Shown here one piece after another: positions 11,421 to 23,570 of a DNA stretch of 64,000 nt (position 1 is its first letter; each line of letters opens with the position of its first letter). This DNA comes from Tetrastigma voinierianum (lineage: Eukaryota > Streptophyta > Magnoliopsida > Vitales > Vitaceae), in the NCBI GenBank assembly GCA_016808115.1, contig JAEQBH010001388.1, forward strand, positions 62,001 to 126,000, given 5' to 3'. A program made the translations under genes and the position numbers. Under the pieces are notes generated by a model. It was not told the DNA's origin. It made no database searches and saw only the letters and a program-made list of their open reading frames with translations.

Positions 11421-11869
11421 CCGCTAAGGCCAAACATCATTTTTGTCTCTACCTTTCCTCCTCCTCGTCTCAACCCTAGAGTCTCTCAGACGCGCAGACT
11501 TGCACAAACCCTTACCGAGTCCACTCACCGCCGAGGCCATTGTTTTGCTCCTCCGACGCCCCTCTCCGACACCGCTATCTTAGGTCTCACCTGACCATCA
11601 TTCATGTCTAGCATCTTCCACACTACCCGTAGGGTAACCGTGACAGGTCTCGCCCCTCCTCGCTAGGCCCAGCCTTCACATTAGGTCTAGTCACTGGCTC
11701 TGTCCGGCCGAAAGTGTCCTCAGGGTTGTGCTCTACTTCCTATTGCCCTTGGTCTCCATTTTCCCATTGCACTCTAGGTGTTTGACATTGCCTAGCCCAT
11801 TAGGTGTGCTCCCCGCTGGGTGCTACTGCTACCACCACGTAGCCCTTCAATCGCTTAAATTGTCCTACT

Positions 11870-13060
11870 ACACCAATAACCGCAAGAGGCAAAGTTGCTT
11901 CGCTAAAGCGGGCCTAATTCGAGGATCCGAATTTCAATTTCGATGTCACGCTGTTCATTAACGTAGGGTGCCGCCGATCGGGTTCGCACCATCTCGCAAG
12001 AACCGCTCTTTTTATTACAGCGGGTTTCCACCACTGATGATTTTTCTCCGCAGAAGACGTCGCGCTGCATGGCTAGCACTTTCGCCAAGCACCTCATCCA
12101 CCGCGGGCGAGTGTGGTGCGAGAATTCTACGCCAACCTCGCTCCCACGCGTCAAGAAGGTTCGAAGGAAGGCGGGTGTGTTGGTCGACTTCGCGCGAGTC
12201 GATCAACCACTTTATAATCTTGATAATGTCCCTGAGCCTTTTGACGCCTTTACGAAGACTGACACCCCGAGGTCATTCAGAGTTCGACAAACCCAAGCAG
12301 TGAGTGGAAAGTCAATGAGGGCCATGCCGTACACTTCAAGGCCAAGCATTGGCGTTTATCCCCGTTGTCTCCAAGACACTTCATCACGCCGCGTCTCATT
12401 CCGACGACGAACGTGTGTGAAGTGACCGCCAAGCGTGCCCTGCTCAACTATGCCATCATTCAGATATCCTTGATGTCAAGGTACATAGAGGAAGCCATCC
12501 TCCATAACCCAGGACACTAAGATAGTTAATTCGGGGGCACCTTTCCTCATTTATGGCTTGTGCAAACGAGCCGGGTGCTCTTTGATGACAATGGAGGCGT
12601 GGTTACACTCCCATCAAGGTGACATTTAAGAGAGGGACAAGCCGTGGGCCACATTTCACCGAGGGGACTACGACAGTCATGAGCCCGACGAGGACGAAGC
12701 CATGACTATCGTGCCCGCTGACTCCTCGATACCCCCGTGGAGGACATCGCGCCTCACCACCCACCTCCACCACCACCACGCCAGGCCGGCGCGCCTCCCG
12801 CACCCCACCGACGAGGACCCTGGCTCGCCTCATCAGCGCTTTGATGCATTCTCGGATGAGACCTGTGAGAATCGAGTCCTCCTCACACAGATACGGAGGC
12901 ACCCCGAGCCGATATGCATACCCGGCTTTCGGAATCAGCCATTATTCTTCGCCACAGCATTCCTCTGTGCTCGCCTGCGCAGCCTTCGCCCATCACCACC
13001 ACACACCGCCACCACAAGGACTCGCCCGATCACCAGGGAGCCCCCCCACCTTTCTTATGT
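11870..13060 (+). pseudogene. ORF2 of E2: 'putative plant transposon protein' type, broken
   Basis: This is a second copy of the ORF at 195-1310. Matching blocks in order are a basic start (NRKRQ, about 11880), KNRSF...GF (about 12000-12030), VWCENSTPTSLP (12112-12147), VTAKRALLNYA (about 12422-12455) and DEDPGSPHQRFDAF (about 12800-12845). A proline/histidine-rich tail ends by about 13060. Every block is in a different frame from its neighbour, so several indels have hit it. Function unknown; in this element it takes the place where env-like ORFs lie in autonomous Athila relatives. Confidence 0.65.
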
Positions 13061-14287
13061 TATTTCCTTGCCAGTGGGGACACTGCCCATTTTTGTTCGT
13101 GTGGTGCGTGATGTCGGGTTTTTCTTTAGATTTGCTCTGTTTATTTCAGGCCAGAAATATTTCTTTGTAGTTATGCATGTTAGTTTACATTTAGTTTCAT
13201 TTACGTTTGTCATCTTAGGATGTTGAGTTTTGTGTTTAGTCATGTTTGTGTTTTAGGTAGATCATATACATGTGTACGGTGTCGTGTTTAGGTAGTTGTG
13301 TGTGATCACGTTGAGAATGTGTGGTCATTTTTGAGCCGAATCCACTAATAGTCATGGAAAGGATTCATCGATGTTTGAATGATCTGGGAATTAGGTCGAC
13401 AGTGGGGAGGCATAGCGACTCACCTCCTGCTATTCAAGAAACTATTTCTCAAGGAGAGCCTATCACACTCATTATCACAACGATCTCTAGTATGCCTAGT
13501 GTCGAAACCCGATCACGAAGGTTCAACAAACCCAGAGCTCCTAAACACCAAAGAGATGGGACACCATGAATAAAAGAGGATTGCCTTCGAGCCCCAAAAA
13601 AAAAAAAAAAAAAAAAAAGATAGAATGCGGATCTTCCACCGGAATCCCGCACAAATCTCGAGGGGCCTTTCAAAACCCAATGCCCCGGAGCCAACCGGCC
13701 GAGTCATCGACTTCACTACCCACAGGATAGAAGATGGAAGTTTCCTCATGACAGCTTAGCCCTTTAGTTTAGTTGGAGTGTTCTGCAGACGCTCGAGGGG
13801 AACTGGAATGCCCGGTGCCCTTAACTAACTCGGTGGGAGTCACCAACTAACCCTCACACATGAACACTTAACACAAAACTTACGCACTACAGGTTTTGTT
13901 CTATGTTGTGAGTAGGCATATTAGAAATTGCAAACAAAGGCTCCGATCCTTTTGTAGTTAGATTTTCCCACTGTGCAGCTGAACCAAGTCAGGGGGCGTC
14001 GAACCCAAGTGTAAACTCGAGGTCATTTATTTAACGCATTAGGGTCCTTTGGGAAAAGTTATTAACACGAGGTCGAGCACTAGTCCAACTTCACCAGTTC
14101 AACCTAGTTCTTCGTAAAGTCGAACACTCATAATCCTCGCACTTCAAATAAAACGACAACTATGTGAGTCGGTCCACTTGATCCTCTATCCATCGCATGG
14201 CATCACTATCTTCGTGTTACTATAATATGTAGGTGTGTTCGCTTAGATCGGCTTCTCACGGACAAGCAAGAAGCTAAGTCAGGGGTG
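13061..14287 (+). other. 3' non-coding region and polypurine tract of E2
   Basis: Landmarks are GGATTGCCTTCGAGCCCC followed by 23 A (13596-13618), the conserved CTAACTCGGTGGGAGTCA motif (13811-13842 region), and the polypurine tract AAGCTAAGTCAGGGGTG (14271-14287) directly before the 3' LTR. Runs of F in conceptual minus-strand proteins here come only from the poly(A). Confidence 0.65.
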
Positions 14288-15511
14288 TGATGAGGGCGTA
14301 AATATTCAGTCATAAATTCGCCCGTTTTACGCTTTTACGTTATTTCATATTTAAATACGCATTGTTTGTACCGATATCCGATTTCAGGCGACGGTGAATA
14401 GCTGTGTGAAAAGGGCAATCTTTTTGAAGCAATTTAGAGTAGAAGGAGTGCAGCATAAATATGGTTGAACGTCACACGCTCCACGCCGCGACGCCGGGTC
14501 AACATATATAGAAGTCAACAGTTAACGCCGCCGACGTCAGCAACGCCGCGGACGCCTCAACGTCGCGGACGCTGCAAACGCCGCGACGCCGCCACGCGGA
14601 AGTTATGCCTCTCAACATTGGGTGCCAAAAGGGGGACCAGAACACATGGGGATCGTGAGATCGAGGAACGCATTTAATCCAGTAAGTACTAAATCATCAT
14701 GATAAATAGTGGACTTGACCTTGGAGAAGAGCCATCATTTTGTATCTTCATCTTTCTTACGTAAAGACCGATGTTTCCATAGACAACTATTTGTGTTTTC
14801 TCGTTCGAACATGTTCTAGATTTATCCCTGTGGTGTTGTTGAACCCCGTCATATTTGCATGGATTAAAGATTAAGATTGTATATTATTCGGGCTTAAGTT
14901 ATAACGCTAGCATCCGCTTTATATCCGTGGAATCATTTTACATGGTGATGTTTGGCCAACATTAGCGTGACTATACCGAGATCCGAGATTCTAGAGACAG
15001 GATACCCTGTGGATTTCAGTAGAGCAAATTCTTCTATTGATTCAGAATAGAGATATTCCACCTCTAAGGTGGCAATTAAGGTTAGAACATTTGCTGCTTT
15101 CTCAGTATCGAGTCAGTAGAGATACACTCAACTCCTTACTCAATAGATAAAGGGATACACCTCGAGAGAGGGTATTTCGTAAGCAAGATCACCTAGCCAT
15201 CAATAAATCATAACAAATTAAATAATATCATCTTTTAAGAAATAATCCATCGAAGTAAGTGTGGGGAGACATAGCCCTAGTCTCCATTACATAGTAATTC
15301 ATCCAGATCAGTTAGTTTAGTTTAAATTCAGATGCTAGTACTCTTTCACACAACATTTATAACCAGATAATATTCAAAAGCCAATCTCTGTATTCAACAA
15401 CACTTATCCTCGTGGATCGATAACCGTACCATTGGTACACTATATTACTTTGAGGCGCACGTTATGCACTTGCGCACATAAAGGCATATATACACACACC
15501 ACGCTCATCGA
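14288..15511 (+). repeat. 3' LTR of E2
   Basis: It starts TGATGAGGGCGTAAATATTC and pairs with 6892-8117. It keeps the CATATATAGAAG TATA site and a shorter CpG-rich array (about 14470-14600). It ends near ACGCTCA at 15507-15511, where the antisense P LTR resumes. Confidence 0.8.
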
Positions 15512-16209
15512 AGGGATCAAGACCTAAAGTTAGGAAGAGAACAAGAATGGCAAAGTGAATCAGATGAAAACATGGAACCCCTTAGTTTGCCTTCGAATCC
15601 CTTACCCAGTGGCCTTCTCCTTCATGAAGAAATCTAGCCACTCATCCCTCTCGAGTTGTCATCCTCAGAGGGTGCTTTTGGTCGCGAGGTAATGAAAATG
15701 AAAAGAAACGCCCATAAAGAAAATGAGAGGCTTATCTCCTAAGCTTCGCCCAAATTTTCAATGAATTATCATTGCAAAGTCTTGTCTTTATCATATATGC
15801 CATATTGTTAAAACAAATTACCAAAATATCAACATAATGTCACTAATACAAAGGGACAAATTGGAAAGATAAAAAAGAGTACAAAGAAAAGTCAAGAGCA
15901 ACACTCAAGGCCGCAGCCTCTACGAAATTTCTCGCAACCTCGCGAAATTTCTAGCTGCTTCCCCTCTTCGCAGTGACCGTCACTTCTTCCAATTTTATCT
16001 ACGCCTTGATTTACTTCTGAATTCTCCATGATTTAGCTGACTCTCCAAGCTTGGCATAACTGGCCTATGCAAACTACAAAATTCTCCATAAAATATGATC
16101 GTAGGCATAGCTTCTGGTCCCGATGCCAACCGAGTTAATTGTTTGACACACGCAAAAGCCGCTCAAACCTCGTAGTGTTGGCGGTATGAAAGCACCATTT
16201 GCAAAATCA
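15512..16209 (-). repeat. 3' LTR of element P, 5' half (antisense)
   Basis: Read on the minus strand this matches about 45942-46605 of the E3 LTR: GGTCTTGATCCCT, GATGAGTGGCTAGA...GAGAAGGCCACT and GCGAAATTTC words. The right end is a run matching the reverse complement of GATTACCACC...GCTCAAA. It continues the piece left of E2. It ends near 16209 (AAAATCA), next to the C-terminal end of the P ORF. Confidence 0.6.
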
Positions 16210-16269
16210 AGAAGGAGAGCAAAGTCAACCTTGATACCCAATGAAGGCATTCTCCTTAGGATCCTTGAC

Positions 16270-17002
16270 TGGCTTGATCAGATCCACCTCACTCGCCGTT
16301 GACTATCAGTTTGGGCACCTATGGCTCGCAAAGAACTCTCAGGAGCAAGAAGAGGGCTGGGAGGAGCTCTGACACGCCGCATGTGACCTCTGTCAGTTTC
16401 AACCGATGTGGTGTTTCGAACATACAACACTGGTAGAACAGAGGAGGCGAAGATCACCTCCAAGGCTCTTTGGTAGTCCTCTCCATCGCTTTGTGTCTTT
16501 ACCGACTGACCGCGAGGATGCCTCATCTTTTTCCGCCCCATATCCAGCCAGAAGGGGACGTCCGGGTTCAACTCTCTAGCTATGCCTCAACTCGACTCGT
16601 CATTTCTCCGCAAATCGTCGTGGTGTTCCCCGACCCTAGCCAAGTCATCCTTGACTTCAGGCTGCGGCCACTCGCTAAGACTACCAGCCGTGAATGAGAC
16701 CTCCTCTTAGCCTCATCCCTCTCCTTCTCCTTCTCCTTCTCAGTGCCCGTGGCTTTGACATTGCCCTCCTTGGCTTTCTGCTCCTAGTACCTAGACTTAG
16801 CCTTGGCCTTACTGAGGGCATCATCTTGAGAATTGCACTGGAGACTCGGGACCCAAAGATAAGGTCAGCAGTTTGCCGCATCGTCCAAATGGAGACGGAG
16901 TTCTTATGGCCGACAGACCATATTCGAATGGCGCTGGATAACCCGTAAAAGATGAGGCATTAGAACAAATGACAAAGTGATGAGAATTCAATGTTAAAAA
17001 AA
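16270..17002 (-). pseudogene. C-terminal part of gag-like ORF of element P
   Basis: Minus-strand reading gives a lysine/glutamate/alanine-rich stretch (DDALSKAKAKSRY, then a run of KEKEKERDEAKRR near 16690-16860). This looks like the coiled-coil half of 'putative gypsy type transposon' (PF04195-like) proteins. It is followed by GEDYQRALEVIFA (16450-16490) and, after a frameshift, YQCCMFETPHR, which resembles the usual C-terminal tail of that family as I remember it. Stops and frameshifts occur throughout. The N-terminal half is at 42289-43746, across the inserted elements. Confidence 0.5.
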
Positions 17003-18754
17003 GAGGGTGGGGTAACATCCCAAAATGTACCCTAGCAGTTTTCGACATATTTCGGGTATTTTGTAAGCATAGATTGAATGTTTCGTGAGTTAAATGCGAA
17101 ACATGGAAACAAGAGACCCGGAAATTACAAGATTTAAGGATAAAATTGTAATTTGTCCAAAGAGGGACTTAAAAGTCATAAGTTAACAAGATTTGAGGCC
17201 AAAATGAAATAAAGGAAACTTGAAATACAAATGGTCAAGAGTTGGAGGACCAAAAAGCAAATAAAGAAAAATTAACCCAAAAATGGGTTTTTGAGGGCCA
17301 AACATGGCCTTAACAAACATGGGATTTAAGACCAAAAATTGGTCTCATTTGGAAAAGAACAAAACCGTAGGGAGAGAAGAAAGAGCAGGAAGGTTAAGAA
17401 GAGAAGAGGAAGAGAAGAAGAAGAGAGGAGAAAGAAGAGGAGAAGCCAAGATCAAAGGAAGTGGAACTACTAAACTCAGTATGGATCTTTGGTTTGTATG
17501 ATTATTATCTTGCCCAAACTCTGTGTGGTTTTGCTAGGTTTCATCTAACCCAAAATTATGGAAAGTAAGGTGGTAAAACCTAAATAGTACAAGAAGCATA
17601 TGAAATCCTCTATTTGAGGATGGATTCATAGTTCAATGGCAAGTAATTGGTTGTGGTTTAGAATAAACCTTAACTAATCTACATGTTAGGTTATGTATTG
17701 GTTAAAACTATATTATAGTTGGTTTGAGAGCACCATGATAGATTTGAAGTAAAGGTAAGTATTGAAAGAGGAATTGAATAGAAAAGAGGTTACAAGAGGA
17801 ATAGGTAATGGTTTTGATGTGTTTATGAAGTATAGAGTTGAATTGGGTGGAGAAATATGGAAAAATGGGAGAAAAACACACATTCTGGGCATTTTTTGGT
17901 GACATGTACTAGTACACCTTGAACATGTACCGGTACATGTTAGGTCCCCATTATTTAAGCCAACATGTACTGCATGTCAGGTGCACGGCACATGTGATGC
18001 CTGCTTCGCTTCACCAGCTTCATTTTAGCCATAACTCGCTTCATTTCTTATCCGTCGATATGAGTGATTCAAGTGGATAATTAAAATATATTTCCAAGGA
18101 GAACCAAACATAGAAATAGATACCTTCTAATTCCCGACTCTATGGCCCAAAATTCACTCAAAGTGGGGCTATGTGTAAGATAATTCCTGGTTCAGCTTTT
18201 GAACATGATTAATTTCTGGTTGTTTAGACGTTACTTGAGTTTCTGTTCGAATCGGGTGATTCCACTGGAGAAGAACCCTAGCACCTTAAATTTAAAAGAG
18301 TACAAAGATAGTGTTAATATGAAGTTAAGACCTAAAAATGAGTAATACAAATCATTCCACCTGCAGAACTGACTAGTTTGGAAATGAAATGCCATAACTT
18401 TAGTTCGATGATCCGATTGGATTGATTCCAATTCCTAAGTAAAGTTGATTCATCGAGGAACAAGAATACATGAATGATGTGTGAATACGTAAGTATTCCT
18501 GTATAAGTAAATGAAATGCCATATGTAAGAGGTATGAAATAAGGAAAGTATAGGAAATGCAATATGTATAAATATGTTCATGAAACATGAATTCGATATG
18601 AAACATGAAAACGAATTGAAATATGAACATGAACATGAACATGAAATGGCAATATGTCATAAAAATATAATGTGACTAAGAAGGCCCCTATTATAAGATA
18701 GTAAGTTACTGAACTAAAATAATTGTAAAATTCAAGACCCATTTATCGAATGAC

Positions 18755-19090
18755 ATGGCACCTATATTACGTGGGCAGAGACGTATAGTACTTCGGTACT
18801 CGAATAGTGCGCGACAAGCATTCCTAATCGTGCTTCGACACATTAGTACTTCTCAGACATTAGTGCGACGACACCTTCCGGATCGCAGCCGACACAGTAC
18901 TTCTGCACTCGACAAGGCGATGGCACTCCGATCGCGGCTCGCACACAGTACTTCGCACTCGATTAGTGCCGACGACACTCTCGATCGCGCTTCCGCACAC
19001 TGCATTTCCTAGCATCTCCGATTAGTGCAACGACACTCTATTAGTGCTTCAAGACTCGCAGGCTACGCACCCCGCATCGCACTGCACCTT
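18755..19090 (+). repeat. Imperfect tandem array of GTACTTCG / CGATCGCG words
   Basis: This consists of short units combining CACAGTACTTC, GCACTCGA, TTAGTGC and CGACACTC, repeated roughly six to eight times with spacing of about 35-50 bp. It lies inside the long solo LTR. Unit boundaries are blurred by small deletions. Confidence 0.6.
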
Positions 19091-19139
19091 CGAGCAATTT
19101 ATCAGGTCAGGTCCTACTCATTCTGACACGGTCTAGGCA

Positions 19140-20440
19140 ATCCAACAATTATATGATAAGACTCTGAATAATGAATAGGAATAAAGAAATGAATATAGTA
19201 AAGATCTGAATGTACCTACGAGTACCTCAGTATAAGTTCCGTAGTACCTACGTACTCGCATCGCAAATAAGTATAAGTTCCAGAGGTATCCACGTACTGC
19301 ATCTGCAAAACAAGTATAGTCCAATACACTCCAATGGTACTCCGTGACGTATTAAAATACAGCAGGTCTAGTACATCTACTGCATCCGAACAAGTGTAAC
19401 TCTGAATATGACTATGATATAAACCGGAGAATCCATTTGTTTTGATATGTTCTCCGAATCAGATGAATCCTGTGATATGTACTTGTTTGTGATTCAGATC
19501 GCTATGGACTAATGCCCATATCGATATGTATCCTATGTCCGATAGTTCCGACTCTATTGTACCTACGTACCTTCGCACATGAATAAGATCCGAAATATAA
19601 GAACTGGGCCTTTTGTAACAATTCAAGATAAGATCCGTAAGACAAGTATATGCTCTATAAGACATGTATAAGATCTGAAATACATGTATAAGTTCTGTAA
19701 TACAAGTATAAAATCTGAAATACATGTTTAAGTTCCATAATACACGTATGAGATCCGAAATACAAGAATAAGTTATGTAATACCAGTATAAGATCCGTAA
19801 GACAAGGATATGCTCAGAAAGTACTGCCACAAGATACAAAGCATCTCTCGTATAAACAGGTTCTCCAAGTACCCACGGCATGCCCTTCGTGATCCGACAT
19901 CAGAGTACTCATGGGTATCTCCGTATAAGCTCCCCGGATATGATAACCCGTAGTACTCCACGTACCCCGCATGAGCATATGTTCGATATAAGCACAAGTG
20001 TGCGTCTCTTGGGACATTTGAACAAGTAGTACTTACGGGTACTCCTGTATAAGAATAAGTTCCGCAATACCAGTACACGTTTCGTATAGTATAAGTTCTG
20101 AATAAGGATAAGTTCTGTAACTCCTACGGGAGTCCCGAATAAACATAAGTCTGTCATAAGTATAAGTTCTGAATAAGGATACGTTTCAGAATTCCTACTG
20201 GAGTCCCGACAACATAAGTCCGTTATAGTATAAGTTCAATAAGGATAAGTCTGCACTCCTACGGAGTCTCGACAACATAGGTATGTTATAAGCATAAGTT
20301 CGAATAAATAAGCTCGAATTCTACGGAGTCCCGAATAAACATAGTTTGTTATAAGCATAAGTTCAGATAAGAATAAACTCAGAACTCCTACGAACCGGTC
20401 AAGCGTAAGTCGTTATAAGATGAAGTACTTCAGATATTCA
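19140..20440 (+). repeat. Tandem array built on ATAAGTTCTG and CCTACGGAGTCCCG
   Basis: The left half (19140-19850) repeats GTATAAGATCTGAAATACA-type words and ACCTACGTAC. The right half (20040-20420) repeats a unit of about 60-80 bp combining ATAAGTTCTGAATAAG with CTCCTACGGAGTCCCG and AACATAAGT. Conceptual minus-strand proteins here (Tyr/Ser/Leu rich) are artefacts of the repeat. Confidence 0.7.
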
Positions 20441-20889
20441 TATATAAATGCATAAAAATTATATTATCTCGTTATCATTTATGCGTTAAATGTATATGCA
20501 TAAGACATATGTTTCCACTAAGCCGCAGTTTAGCACGAGTTTTAACCATGTAGGTACAGAGAAGACATCTCAAGACTTCGCATACCAAGCCACAAGACAC
20601 TAGTAAAATTCACTACACAGGTTCCACGCCTGATTCAGAATCGTAAAAGTACGTTTTGTATTTGTAAATGGGACTCAGTATATGGGTGTAGATTTTGATG
20701 GACACCACTCCGGTGGTAGTTCTTTTCTTTATGTATATGATATTTTAATTCTTTTATAAGATGTGGGCCATACCCATAGGTATAAGTTCGGCTTTGAAAA
20801 AAAAATCAAGCAAAAGAGTCCTGGCCGGCCTCACGCCGAACCCAGCCGATCCGCTAATCAAGTGTGACTGAATCGGGTGTGATAGGGGG

Positions 20890-21085
20890 AGTAAGAAGAG
20901 GTGCGAACATACCAGCTTCGTTGTCTTATTGAAATCATGGTTGCGCATGTGCATTCTGTTCTCAGCCATGCGTAGGTAGGACTTTTTGTCCAAATAACTG
21001 GGGTAGGGGATGGAGTAATTCCTCTCGCTACCCAATTCATCGTTATCCGACGGTCGACGTAGAGGTCGCACATGTTAGCGATTGG
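20890..21085 (-). pseudogene. Middle fragment of gag-like ORF of element P (inferred)
   Basis: The minus strand reads YLRMAENRMHMRNHDFNKTT across about 20930-20990. I do not recognise it with certainty. It lies exactly between the two insertions that split element P, and is flanked by their target duplications (GGGGG at 20885-20889, AGTAT at 21086-21090). Its position is collinear with the N-terminal half at 42289-43746 and the C-terminal coiled coil at 16270-17002. Confidence 0.4.
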
Positions 21086-21090
21086 AGTAT

Positions 21091-23570
21091 TGTGATGCCT
21101 CAAAATCCGAGGGTCTGTTAATCACCCATCAACCTATGCAAAGCCTGTGGATATTGTGTAACTCGATACCACACCATTGTATCCCATTTATCGGGGTCCA
21201 CAATTTAACAAAAAATCGGATAGAGTCTCCTTTTTATGGGGAGCTCTATCCAAAATCCAACTTGTACAACAATATAATCACATGACCCATCTGGGGCCCA
21301 ATATAACACAATGATCGCATTGAGTCCATTTATGAGAAAATATTGACTACACTAGGTCCATTTATCCATGTTCATGTAAAAACATGCAATACTATATTAA
21401 AATAGTTCATATGAGTTCAATTACAACTCTTTTACATGAAAATATACACATTAGTTCAATTCCACTCATTTAAACATTAATACATACCAAATGGATTTAC
21501 TCCAACAAATTTACAAAAATAATCACAAAGCCACAAGTCGGCTTTCTTCACTCTCACGGCCTCAGGTGCTTGTCCCGCACCTGAAATGTTATCCCTTATA
21601 AGGTGAGCCATGCTCAGTAGAGTAATTCCTATAGAGGCTACTCCCCACCTAAGCATCCACAATTTCAAGCAAGAATATGCAATTCTATGCTGGAATTCTA
21701 CATGTCATGCCATGAAATGAGATGACACCCACTCATGCACCATACCCAAGTCTTTACCGACTCCTACCACACTATGTGATGCCCATGTGATAAATCGCTA
21801 CTATAGATTACATCCAATGATCCTTTTTGAAACCAAAATCATTTGTTTACAAATCAAAAGCTTTTTGGATGTTAAACCTTGAATGATTATTTTATTTGCA
21901 AAACCATGTGTCTTTTGTAGGCATCGAATTTTCGGGGTCCTATCGCAGGCTTCGCACGCCTTCCAACACTTTTTGGACTTTCACCGTTAGAGTGTCTGAA
22001 CTAGTCCAGGTCTTTCACCCGAGGAAGTATCTAACCCTTCTTGCTATTACCCAACACAAGTTTTTACCATTTCGTTCAATAGTGTGACTCATTGACTTCA
22101 TTCACCCAGACCAGCCCACTCATCAATCACCCATCGCGTGTGTCGGGACCAACCATGCACTCACACCCATGAAATGAGCTATTACTATGCATATGCAATG
22201 TAGTGTACTATTGCATGTCAATGCCATGACACATATGTAATGAATGTCATATGGACAATTTATCTCATACATTTAACCATGTATCATGGGCAATTATATT
22301 ATATGCATATAATTTCCAAAACAACCATTCATTTCAATTTCAACATATAAGCATACATATATCAACATTCATCAAACAACACATTCAGGGAATGGGTTAC
22401 TAATCAAGTAATAAGACCCTTCACACTCATACACACCTGTATATATAATGCCCACAAAAATAGCTCACACAAGTAGCCCCAAACCAGCTCTTAAACTGGT
22501 CACAAAATCAGTCAAATAAGCCTTTAAACCGGCCACAAAATCGACAAAATAGGCCCTTAACAGTCCAGATTGTTATTTTCAATCCAAATAGTCCCTAAAC
22601 ACTTTTTAGGACATATTACATACAACCACAAATCAACACACAAAATCGACTACAAATTTAAGTCGCAAAATGGTAATTGTGCTGTTTTAAAACAAGCCAA
22701 AATGTACCTGTGAGCATCAACATTCCGGATAATTCTTTCTTTTTAATCAAAACAGTCCCTAAACACTTTTGGGGACATATTACACACAGCCATAAATCAA
22801 CACACAAAATCGGTCACAAACGAGCTGAATGCCAATTAAAGTTGTTTAACCATGCTAAACAACTTTTAAAGGGTAAAACTGTACCAAAATGTTCTTAGGG
22901 TAGAAATCACCACAAAAGTAGGAATAAACCAAGGTAGGAAGAATCCATACCTCTTGGAGCATAGTAGAACAGAAGGAGGTATCAAGAACACTTCCTAATC
23001 CCAAAAAAATTGATTTCCCAAAATCTCCTCCTTTGGATCTTCGGTGAAATCCCTCATTTTTGGTATGTACGCATGCTCTGCCGAAAGCTGGATAGACTTC
23101 ACCCACTGATCGAATTCCGATCGGCGGAACTCCGAGGATCAAAGAGAGGAGCTTGGAAGCTTTCTTTCCCTTCCTCCTCCTCTCTCATGTAAGAAAAACA
23201 GGAAAAGGAAATGAGATATTTTATCCCAAGCCTCTCACTTAAGTTTAAATGAGTGGCTCACGTCGCGCCACGTGTCCGTGACTTGTCCGGATCCGTTTTT
23301 ACCTTGAAACAATTTATTTCATCCCAGTTCAAGTTATTTTAAATGAAATTTACTTAATTTATTTTCCAATTTCGAGATTTTTCTTACAATCCCGTTTTTG
23401 GGGTCAACTAGACGCCCGACGCCCCGAAAATTGTGAAAATCCGACTATCTTGAAATTCAACGAAATTCGTCTAGGTAACTAGATTTTGCGAGACAAATCC
23501 AATGGTGAGGTCCATTTCGTCATCCGAGATCTAGAAAATTTTAGGTCTGCAACCTGTACTATAGCGGCAA
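21091..23570 (-). repeat. 3' LTR of the antisense chromovirus (main part; rest at 33473-33516)
   Basis: It matches 39313-42072 closely, down to TATAGCGGCAA at 23560-23570, where the sense chromovirus interrupts it. The missing end is found after that element: TTTGTCATTTTCAGAAAAA...GCCGGGTTTTA (33473-33516) matches TTTGCTGTTTTGCC...ACTCGGATTTTA at 42027-42072. Conceptual ORFs here are not genes. Confidence 0.8.

Larger units (their letters stand above)
6892..15511 (+). mobile_element. Athila-like non-autonomous LTR retrotransposon E2, full length (8.6 kb)
   Basis: A 1226-bp 5' LTR and a 1224-bp 3' LTR bound a gag-protease remnant (8350-10560), a spacer with a CpG-rich palindromic array (11037-11420), ORF2 (11870-13060), a 3' non-coding region with poly(A), and a polypurine tract. 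There is no reverse transcriptase, RNase H or integrase between protease and ORF2, so it depended on another element to move. It sits inside an antisense LTR of element P, whose halves flank it. I could not find a clean target duplication (CAGAA at the left; TCGAA is the nearest candidate at the right). Confidence 0.8.
17008..20884 (+). mobile_element. Long solo LTR of a chromovirus-like family
   Basis: It starts TGGGGTAACATCCCAAAATG, related to TGTAACACCCCAAAATATAC of the chromovirus at 23571. Its right part shares TTTAGCAC...TAGGTAC, the GGACTCAGTATATG block and AAGAGTCCT with that LTR. Flanks are GAGGG (17003-17007) and GGGGG (20885-20889), a 4/5 target duplication. No internal region is attached. 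At 3.9 kb it is longer than its relatives because of internal tandem arrays at 18755-19090 and 19140-20440. It separates two pieces of the P ORF. Confidence 0.6.

Noticed and set aside
12702..13226. 174-residue plus-strand ORF
   Set aside because: Only its first part (DEDPGSPHQRFDAF) matches ORF2; the rest runs through non-coding sequence by chance, so it is included in the ORF2 pseudogene and not called as a separate gene.
16694..16948. Leucine-rich plus-strand ORF resembling a signal peptide or membrane segment
   Set aside because: It is the reverse complement of the Lys/Glu-rich coiled coil of the antisense P ORF; CTTCTC repeats read as leucine by accident.
19459..20157. Overlapping Tyr/Ser/Cys-rich minus-strand ORFs
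   Set aside because: Translations of a tandem array in an LTR; residues repeat with the DNA unit.
20754..21071. 105-residue minus-strand ORF considered as a host exon
   Set aside because: It spans the end of a solo LTR and the fragment between two target duplications; position and collinearity favour a piece of the P ORF.
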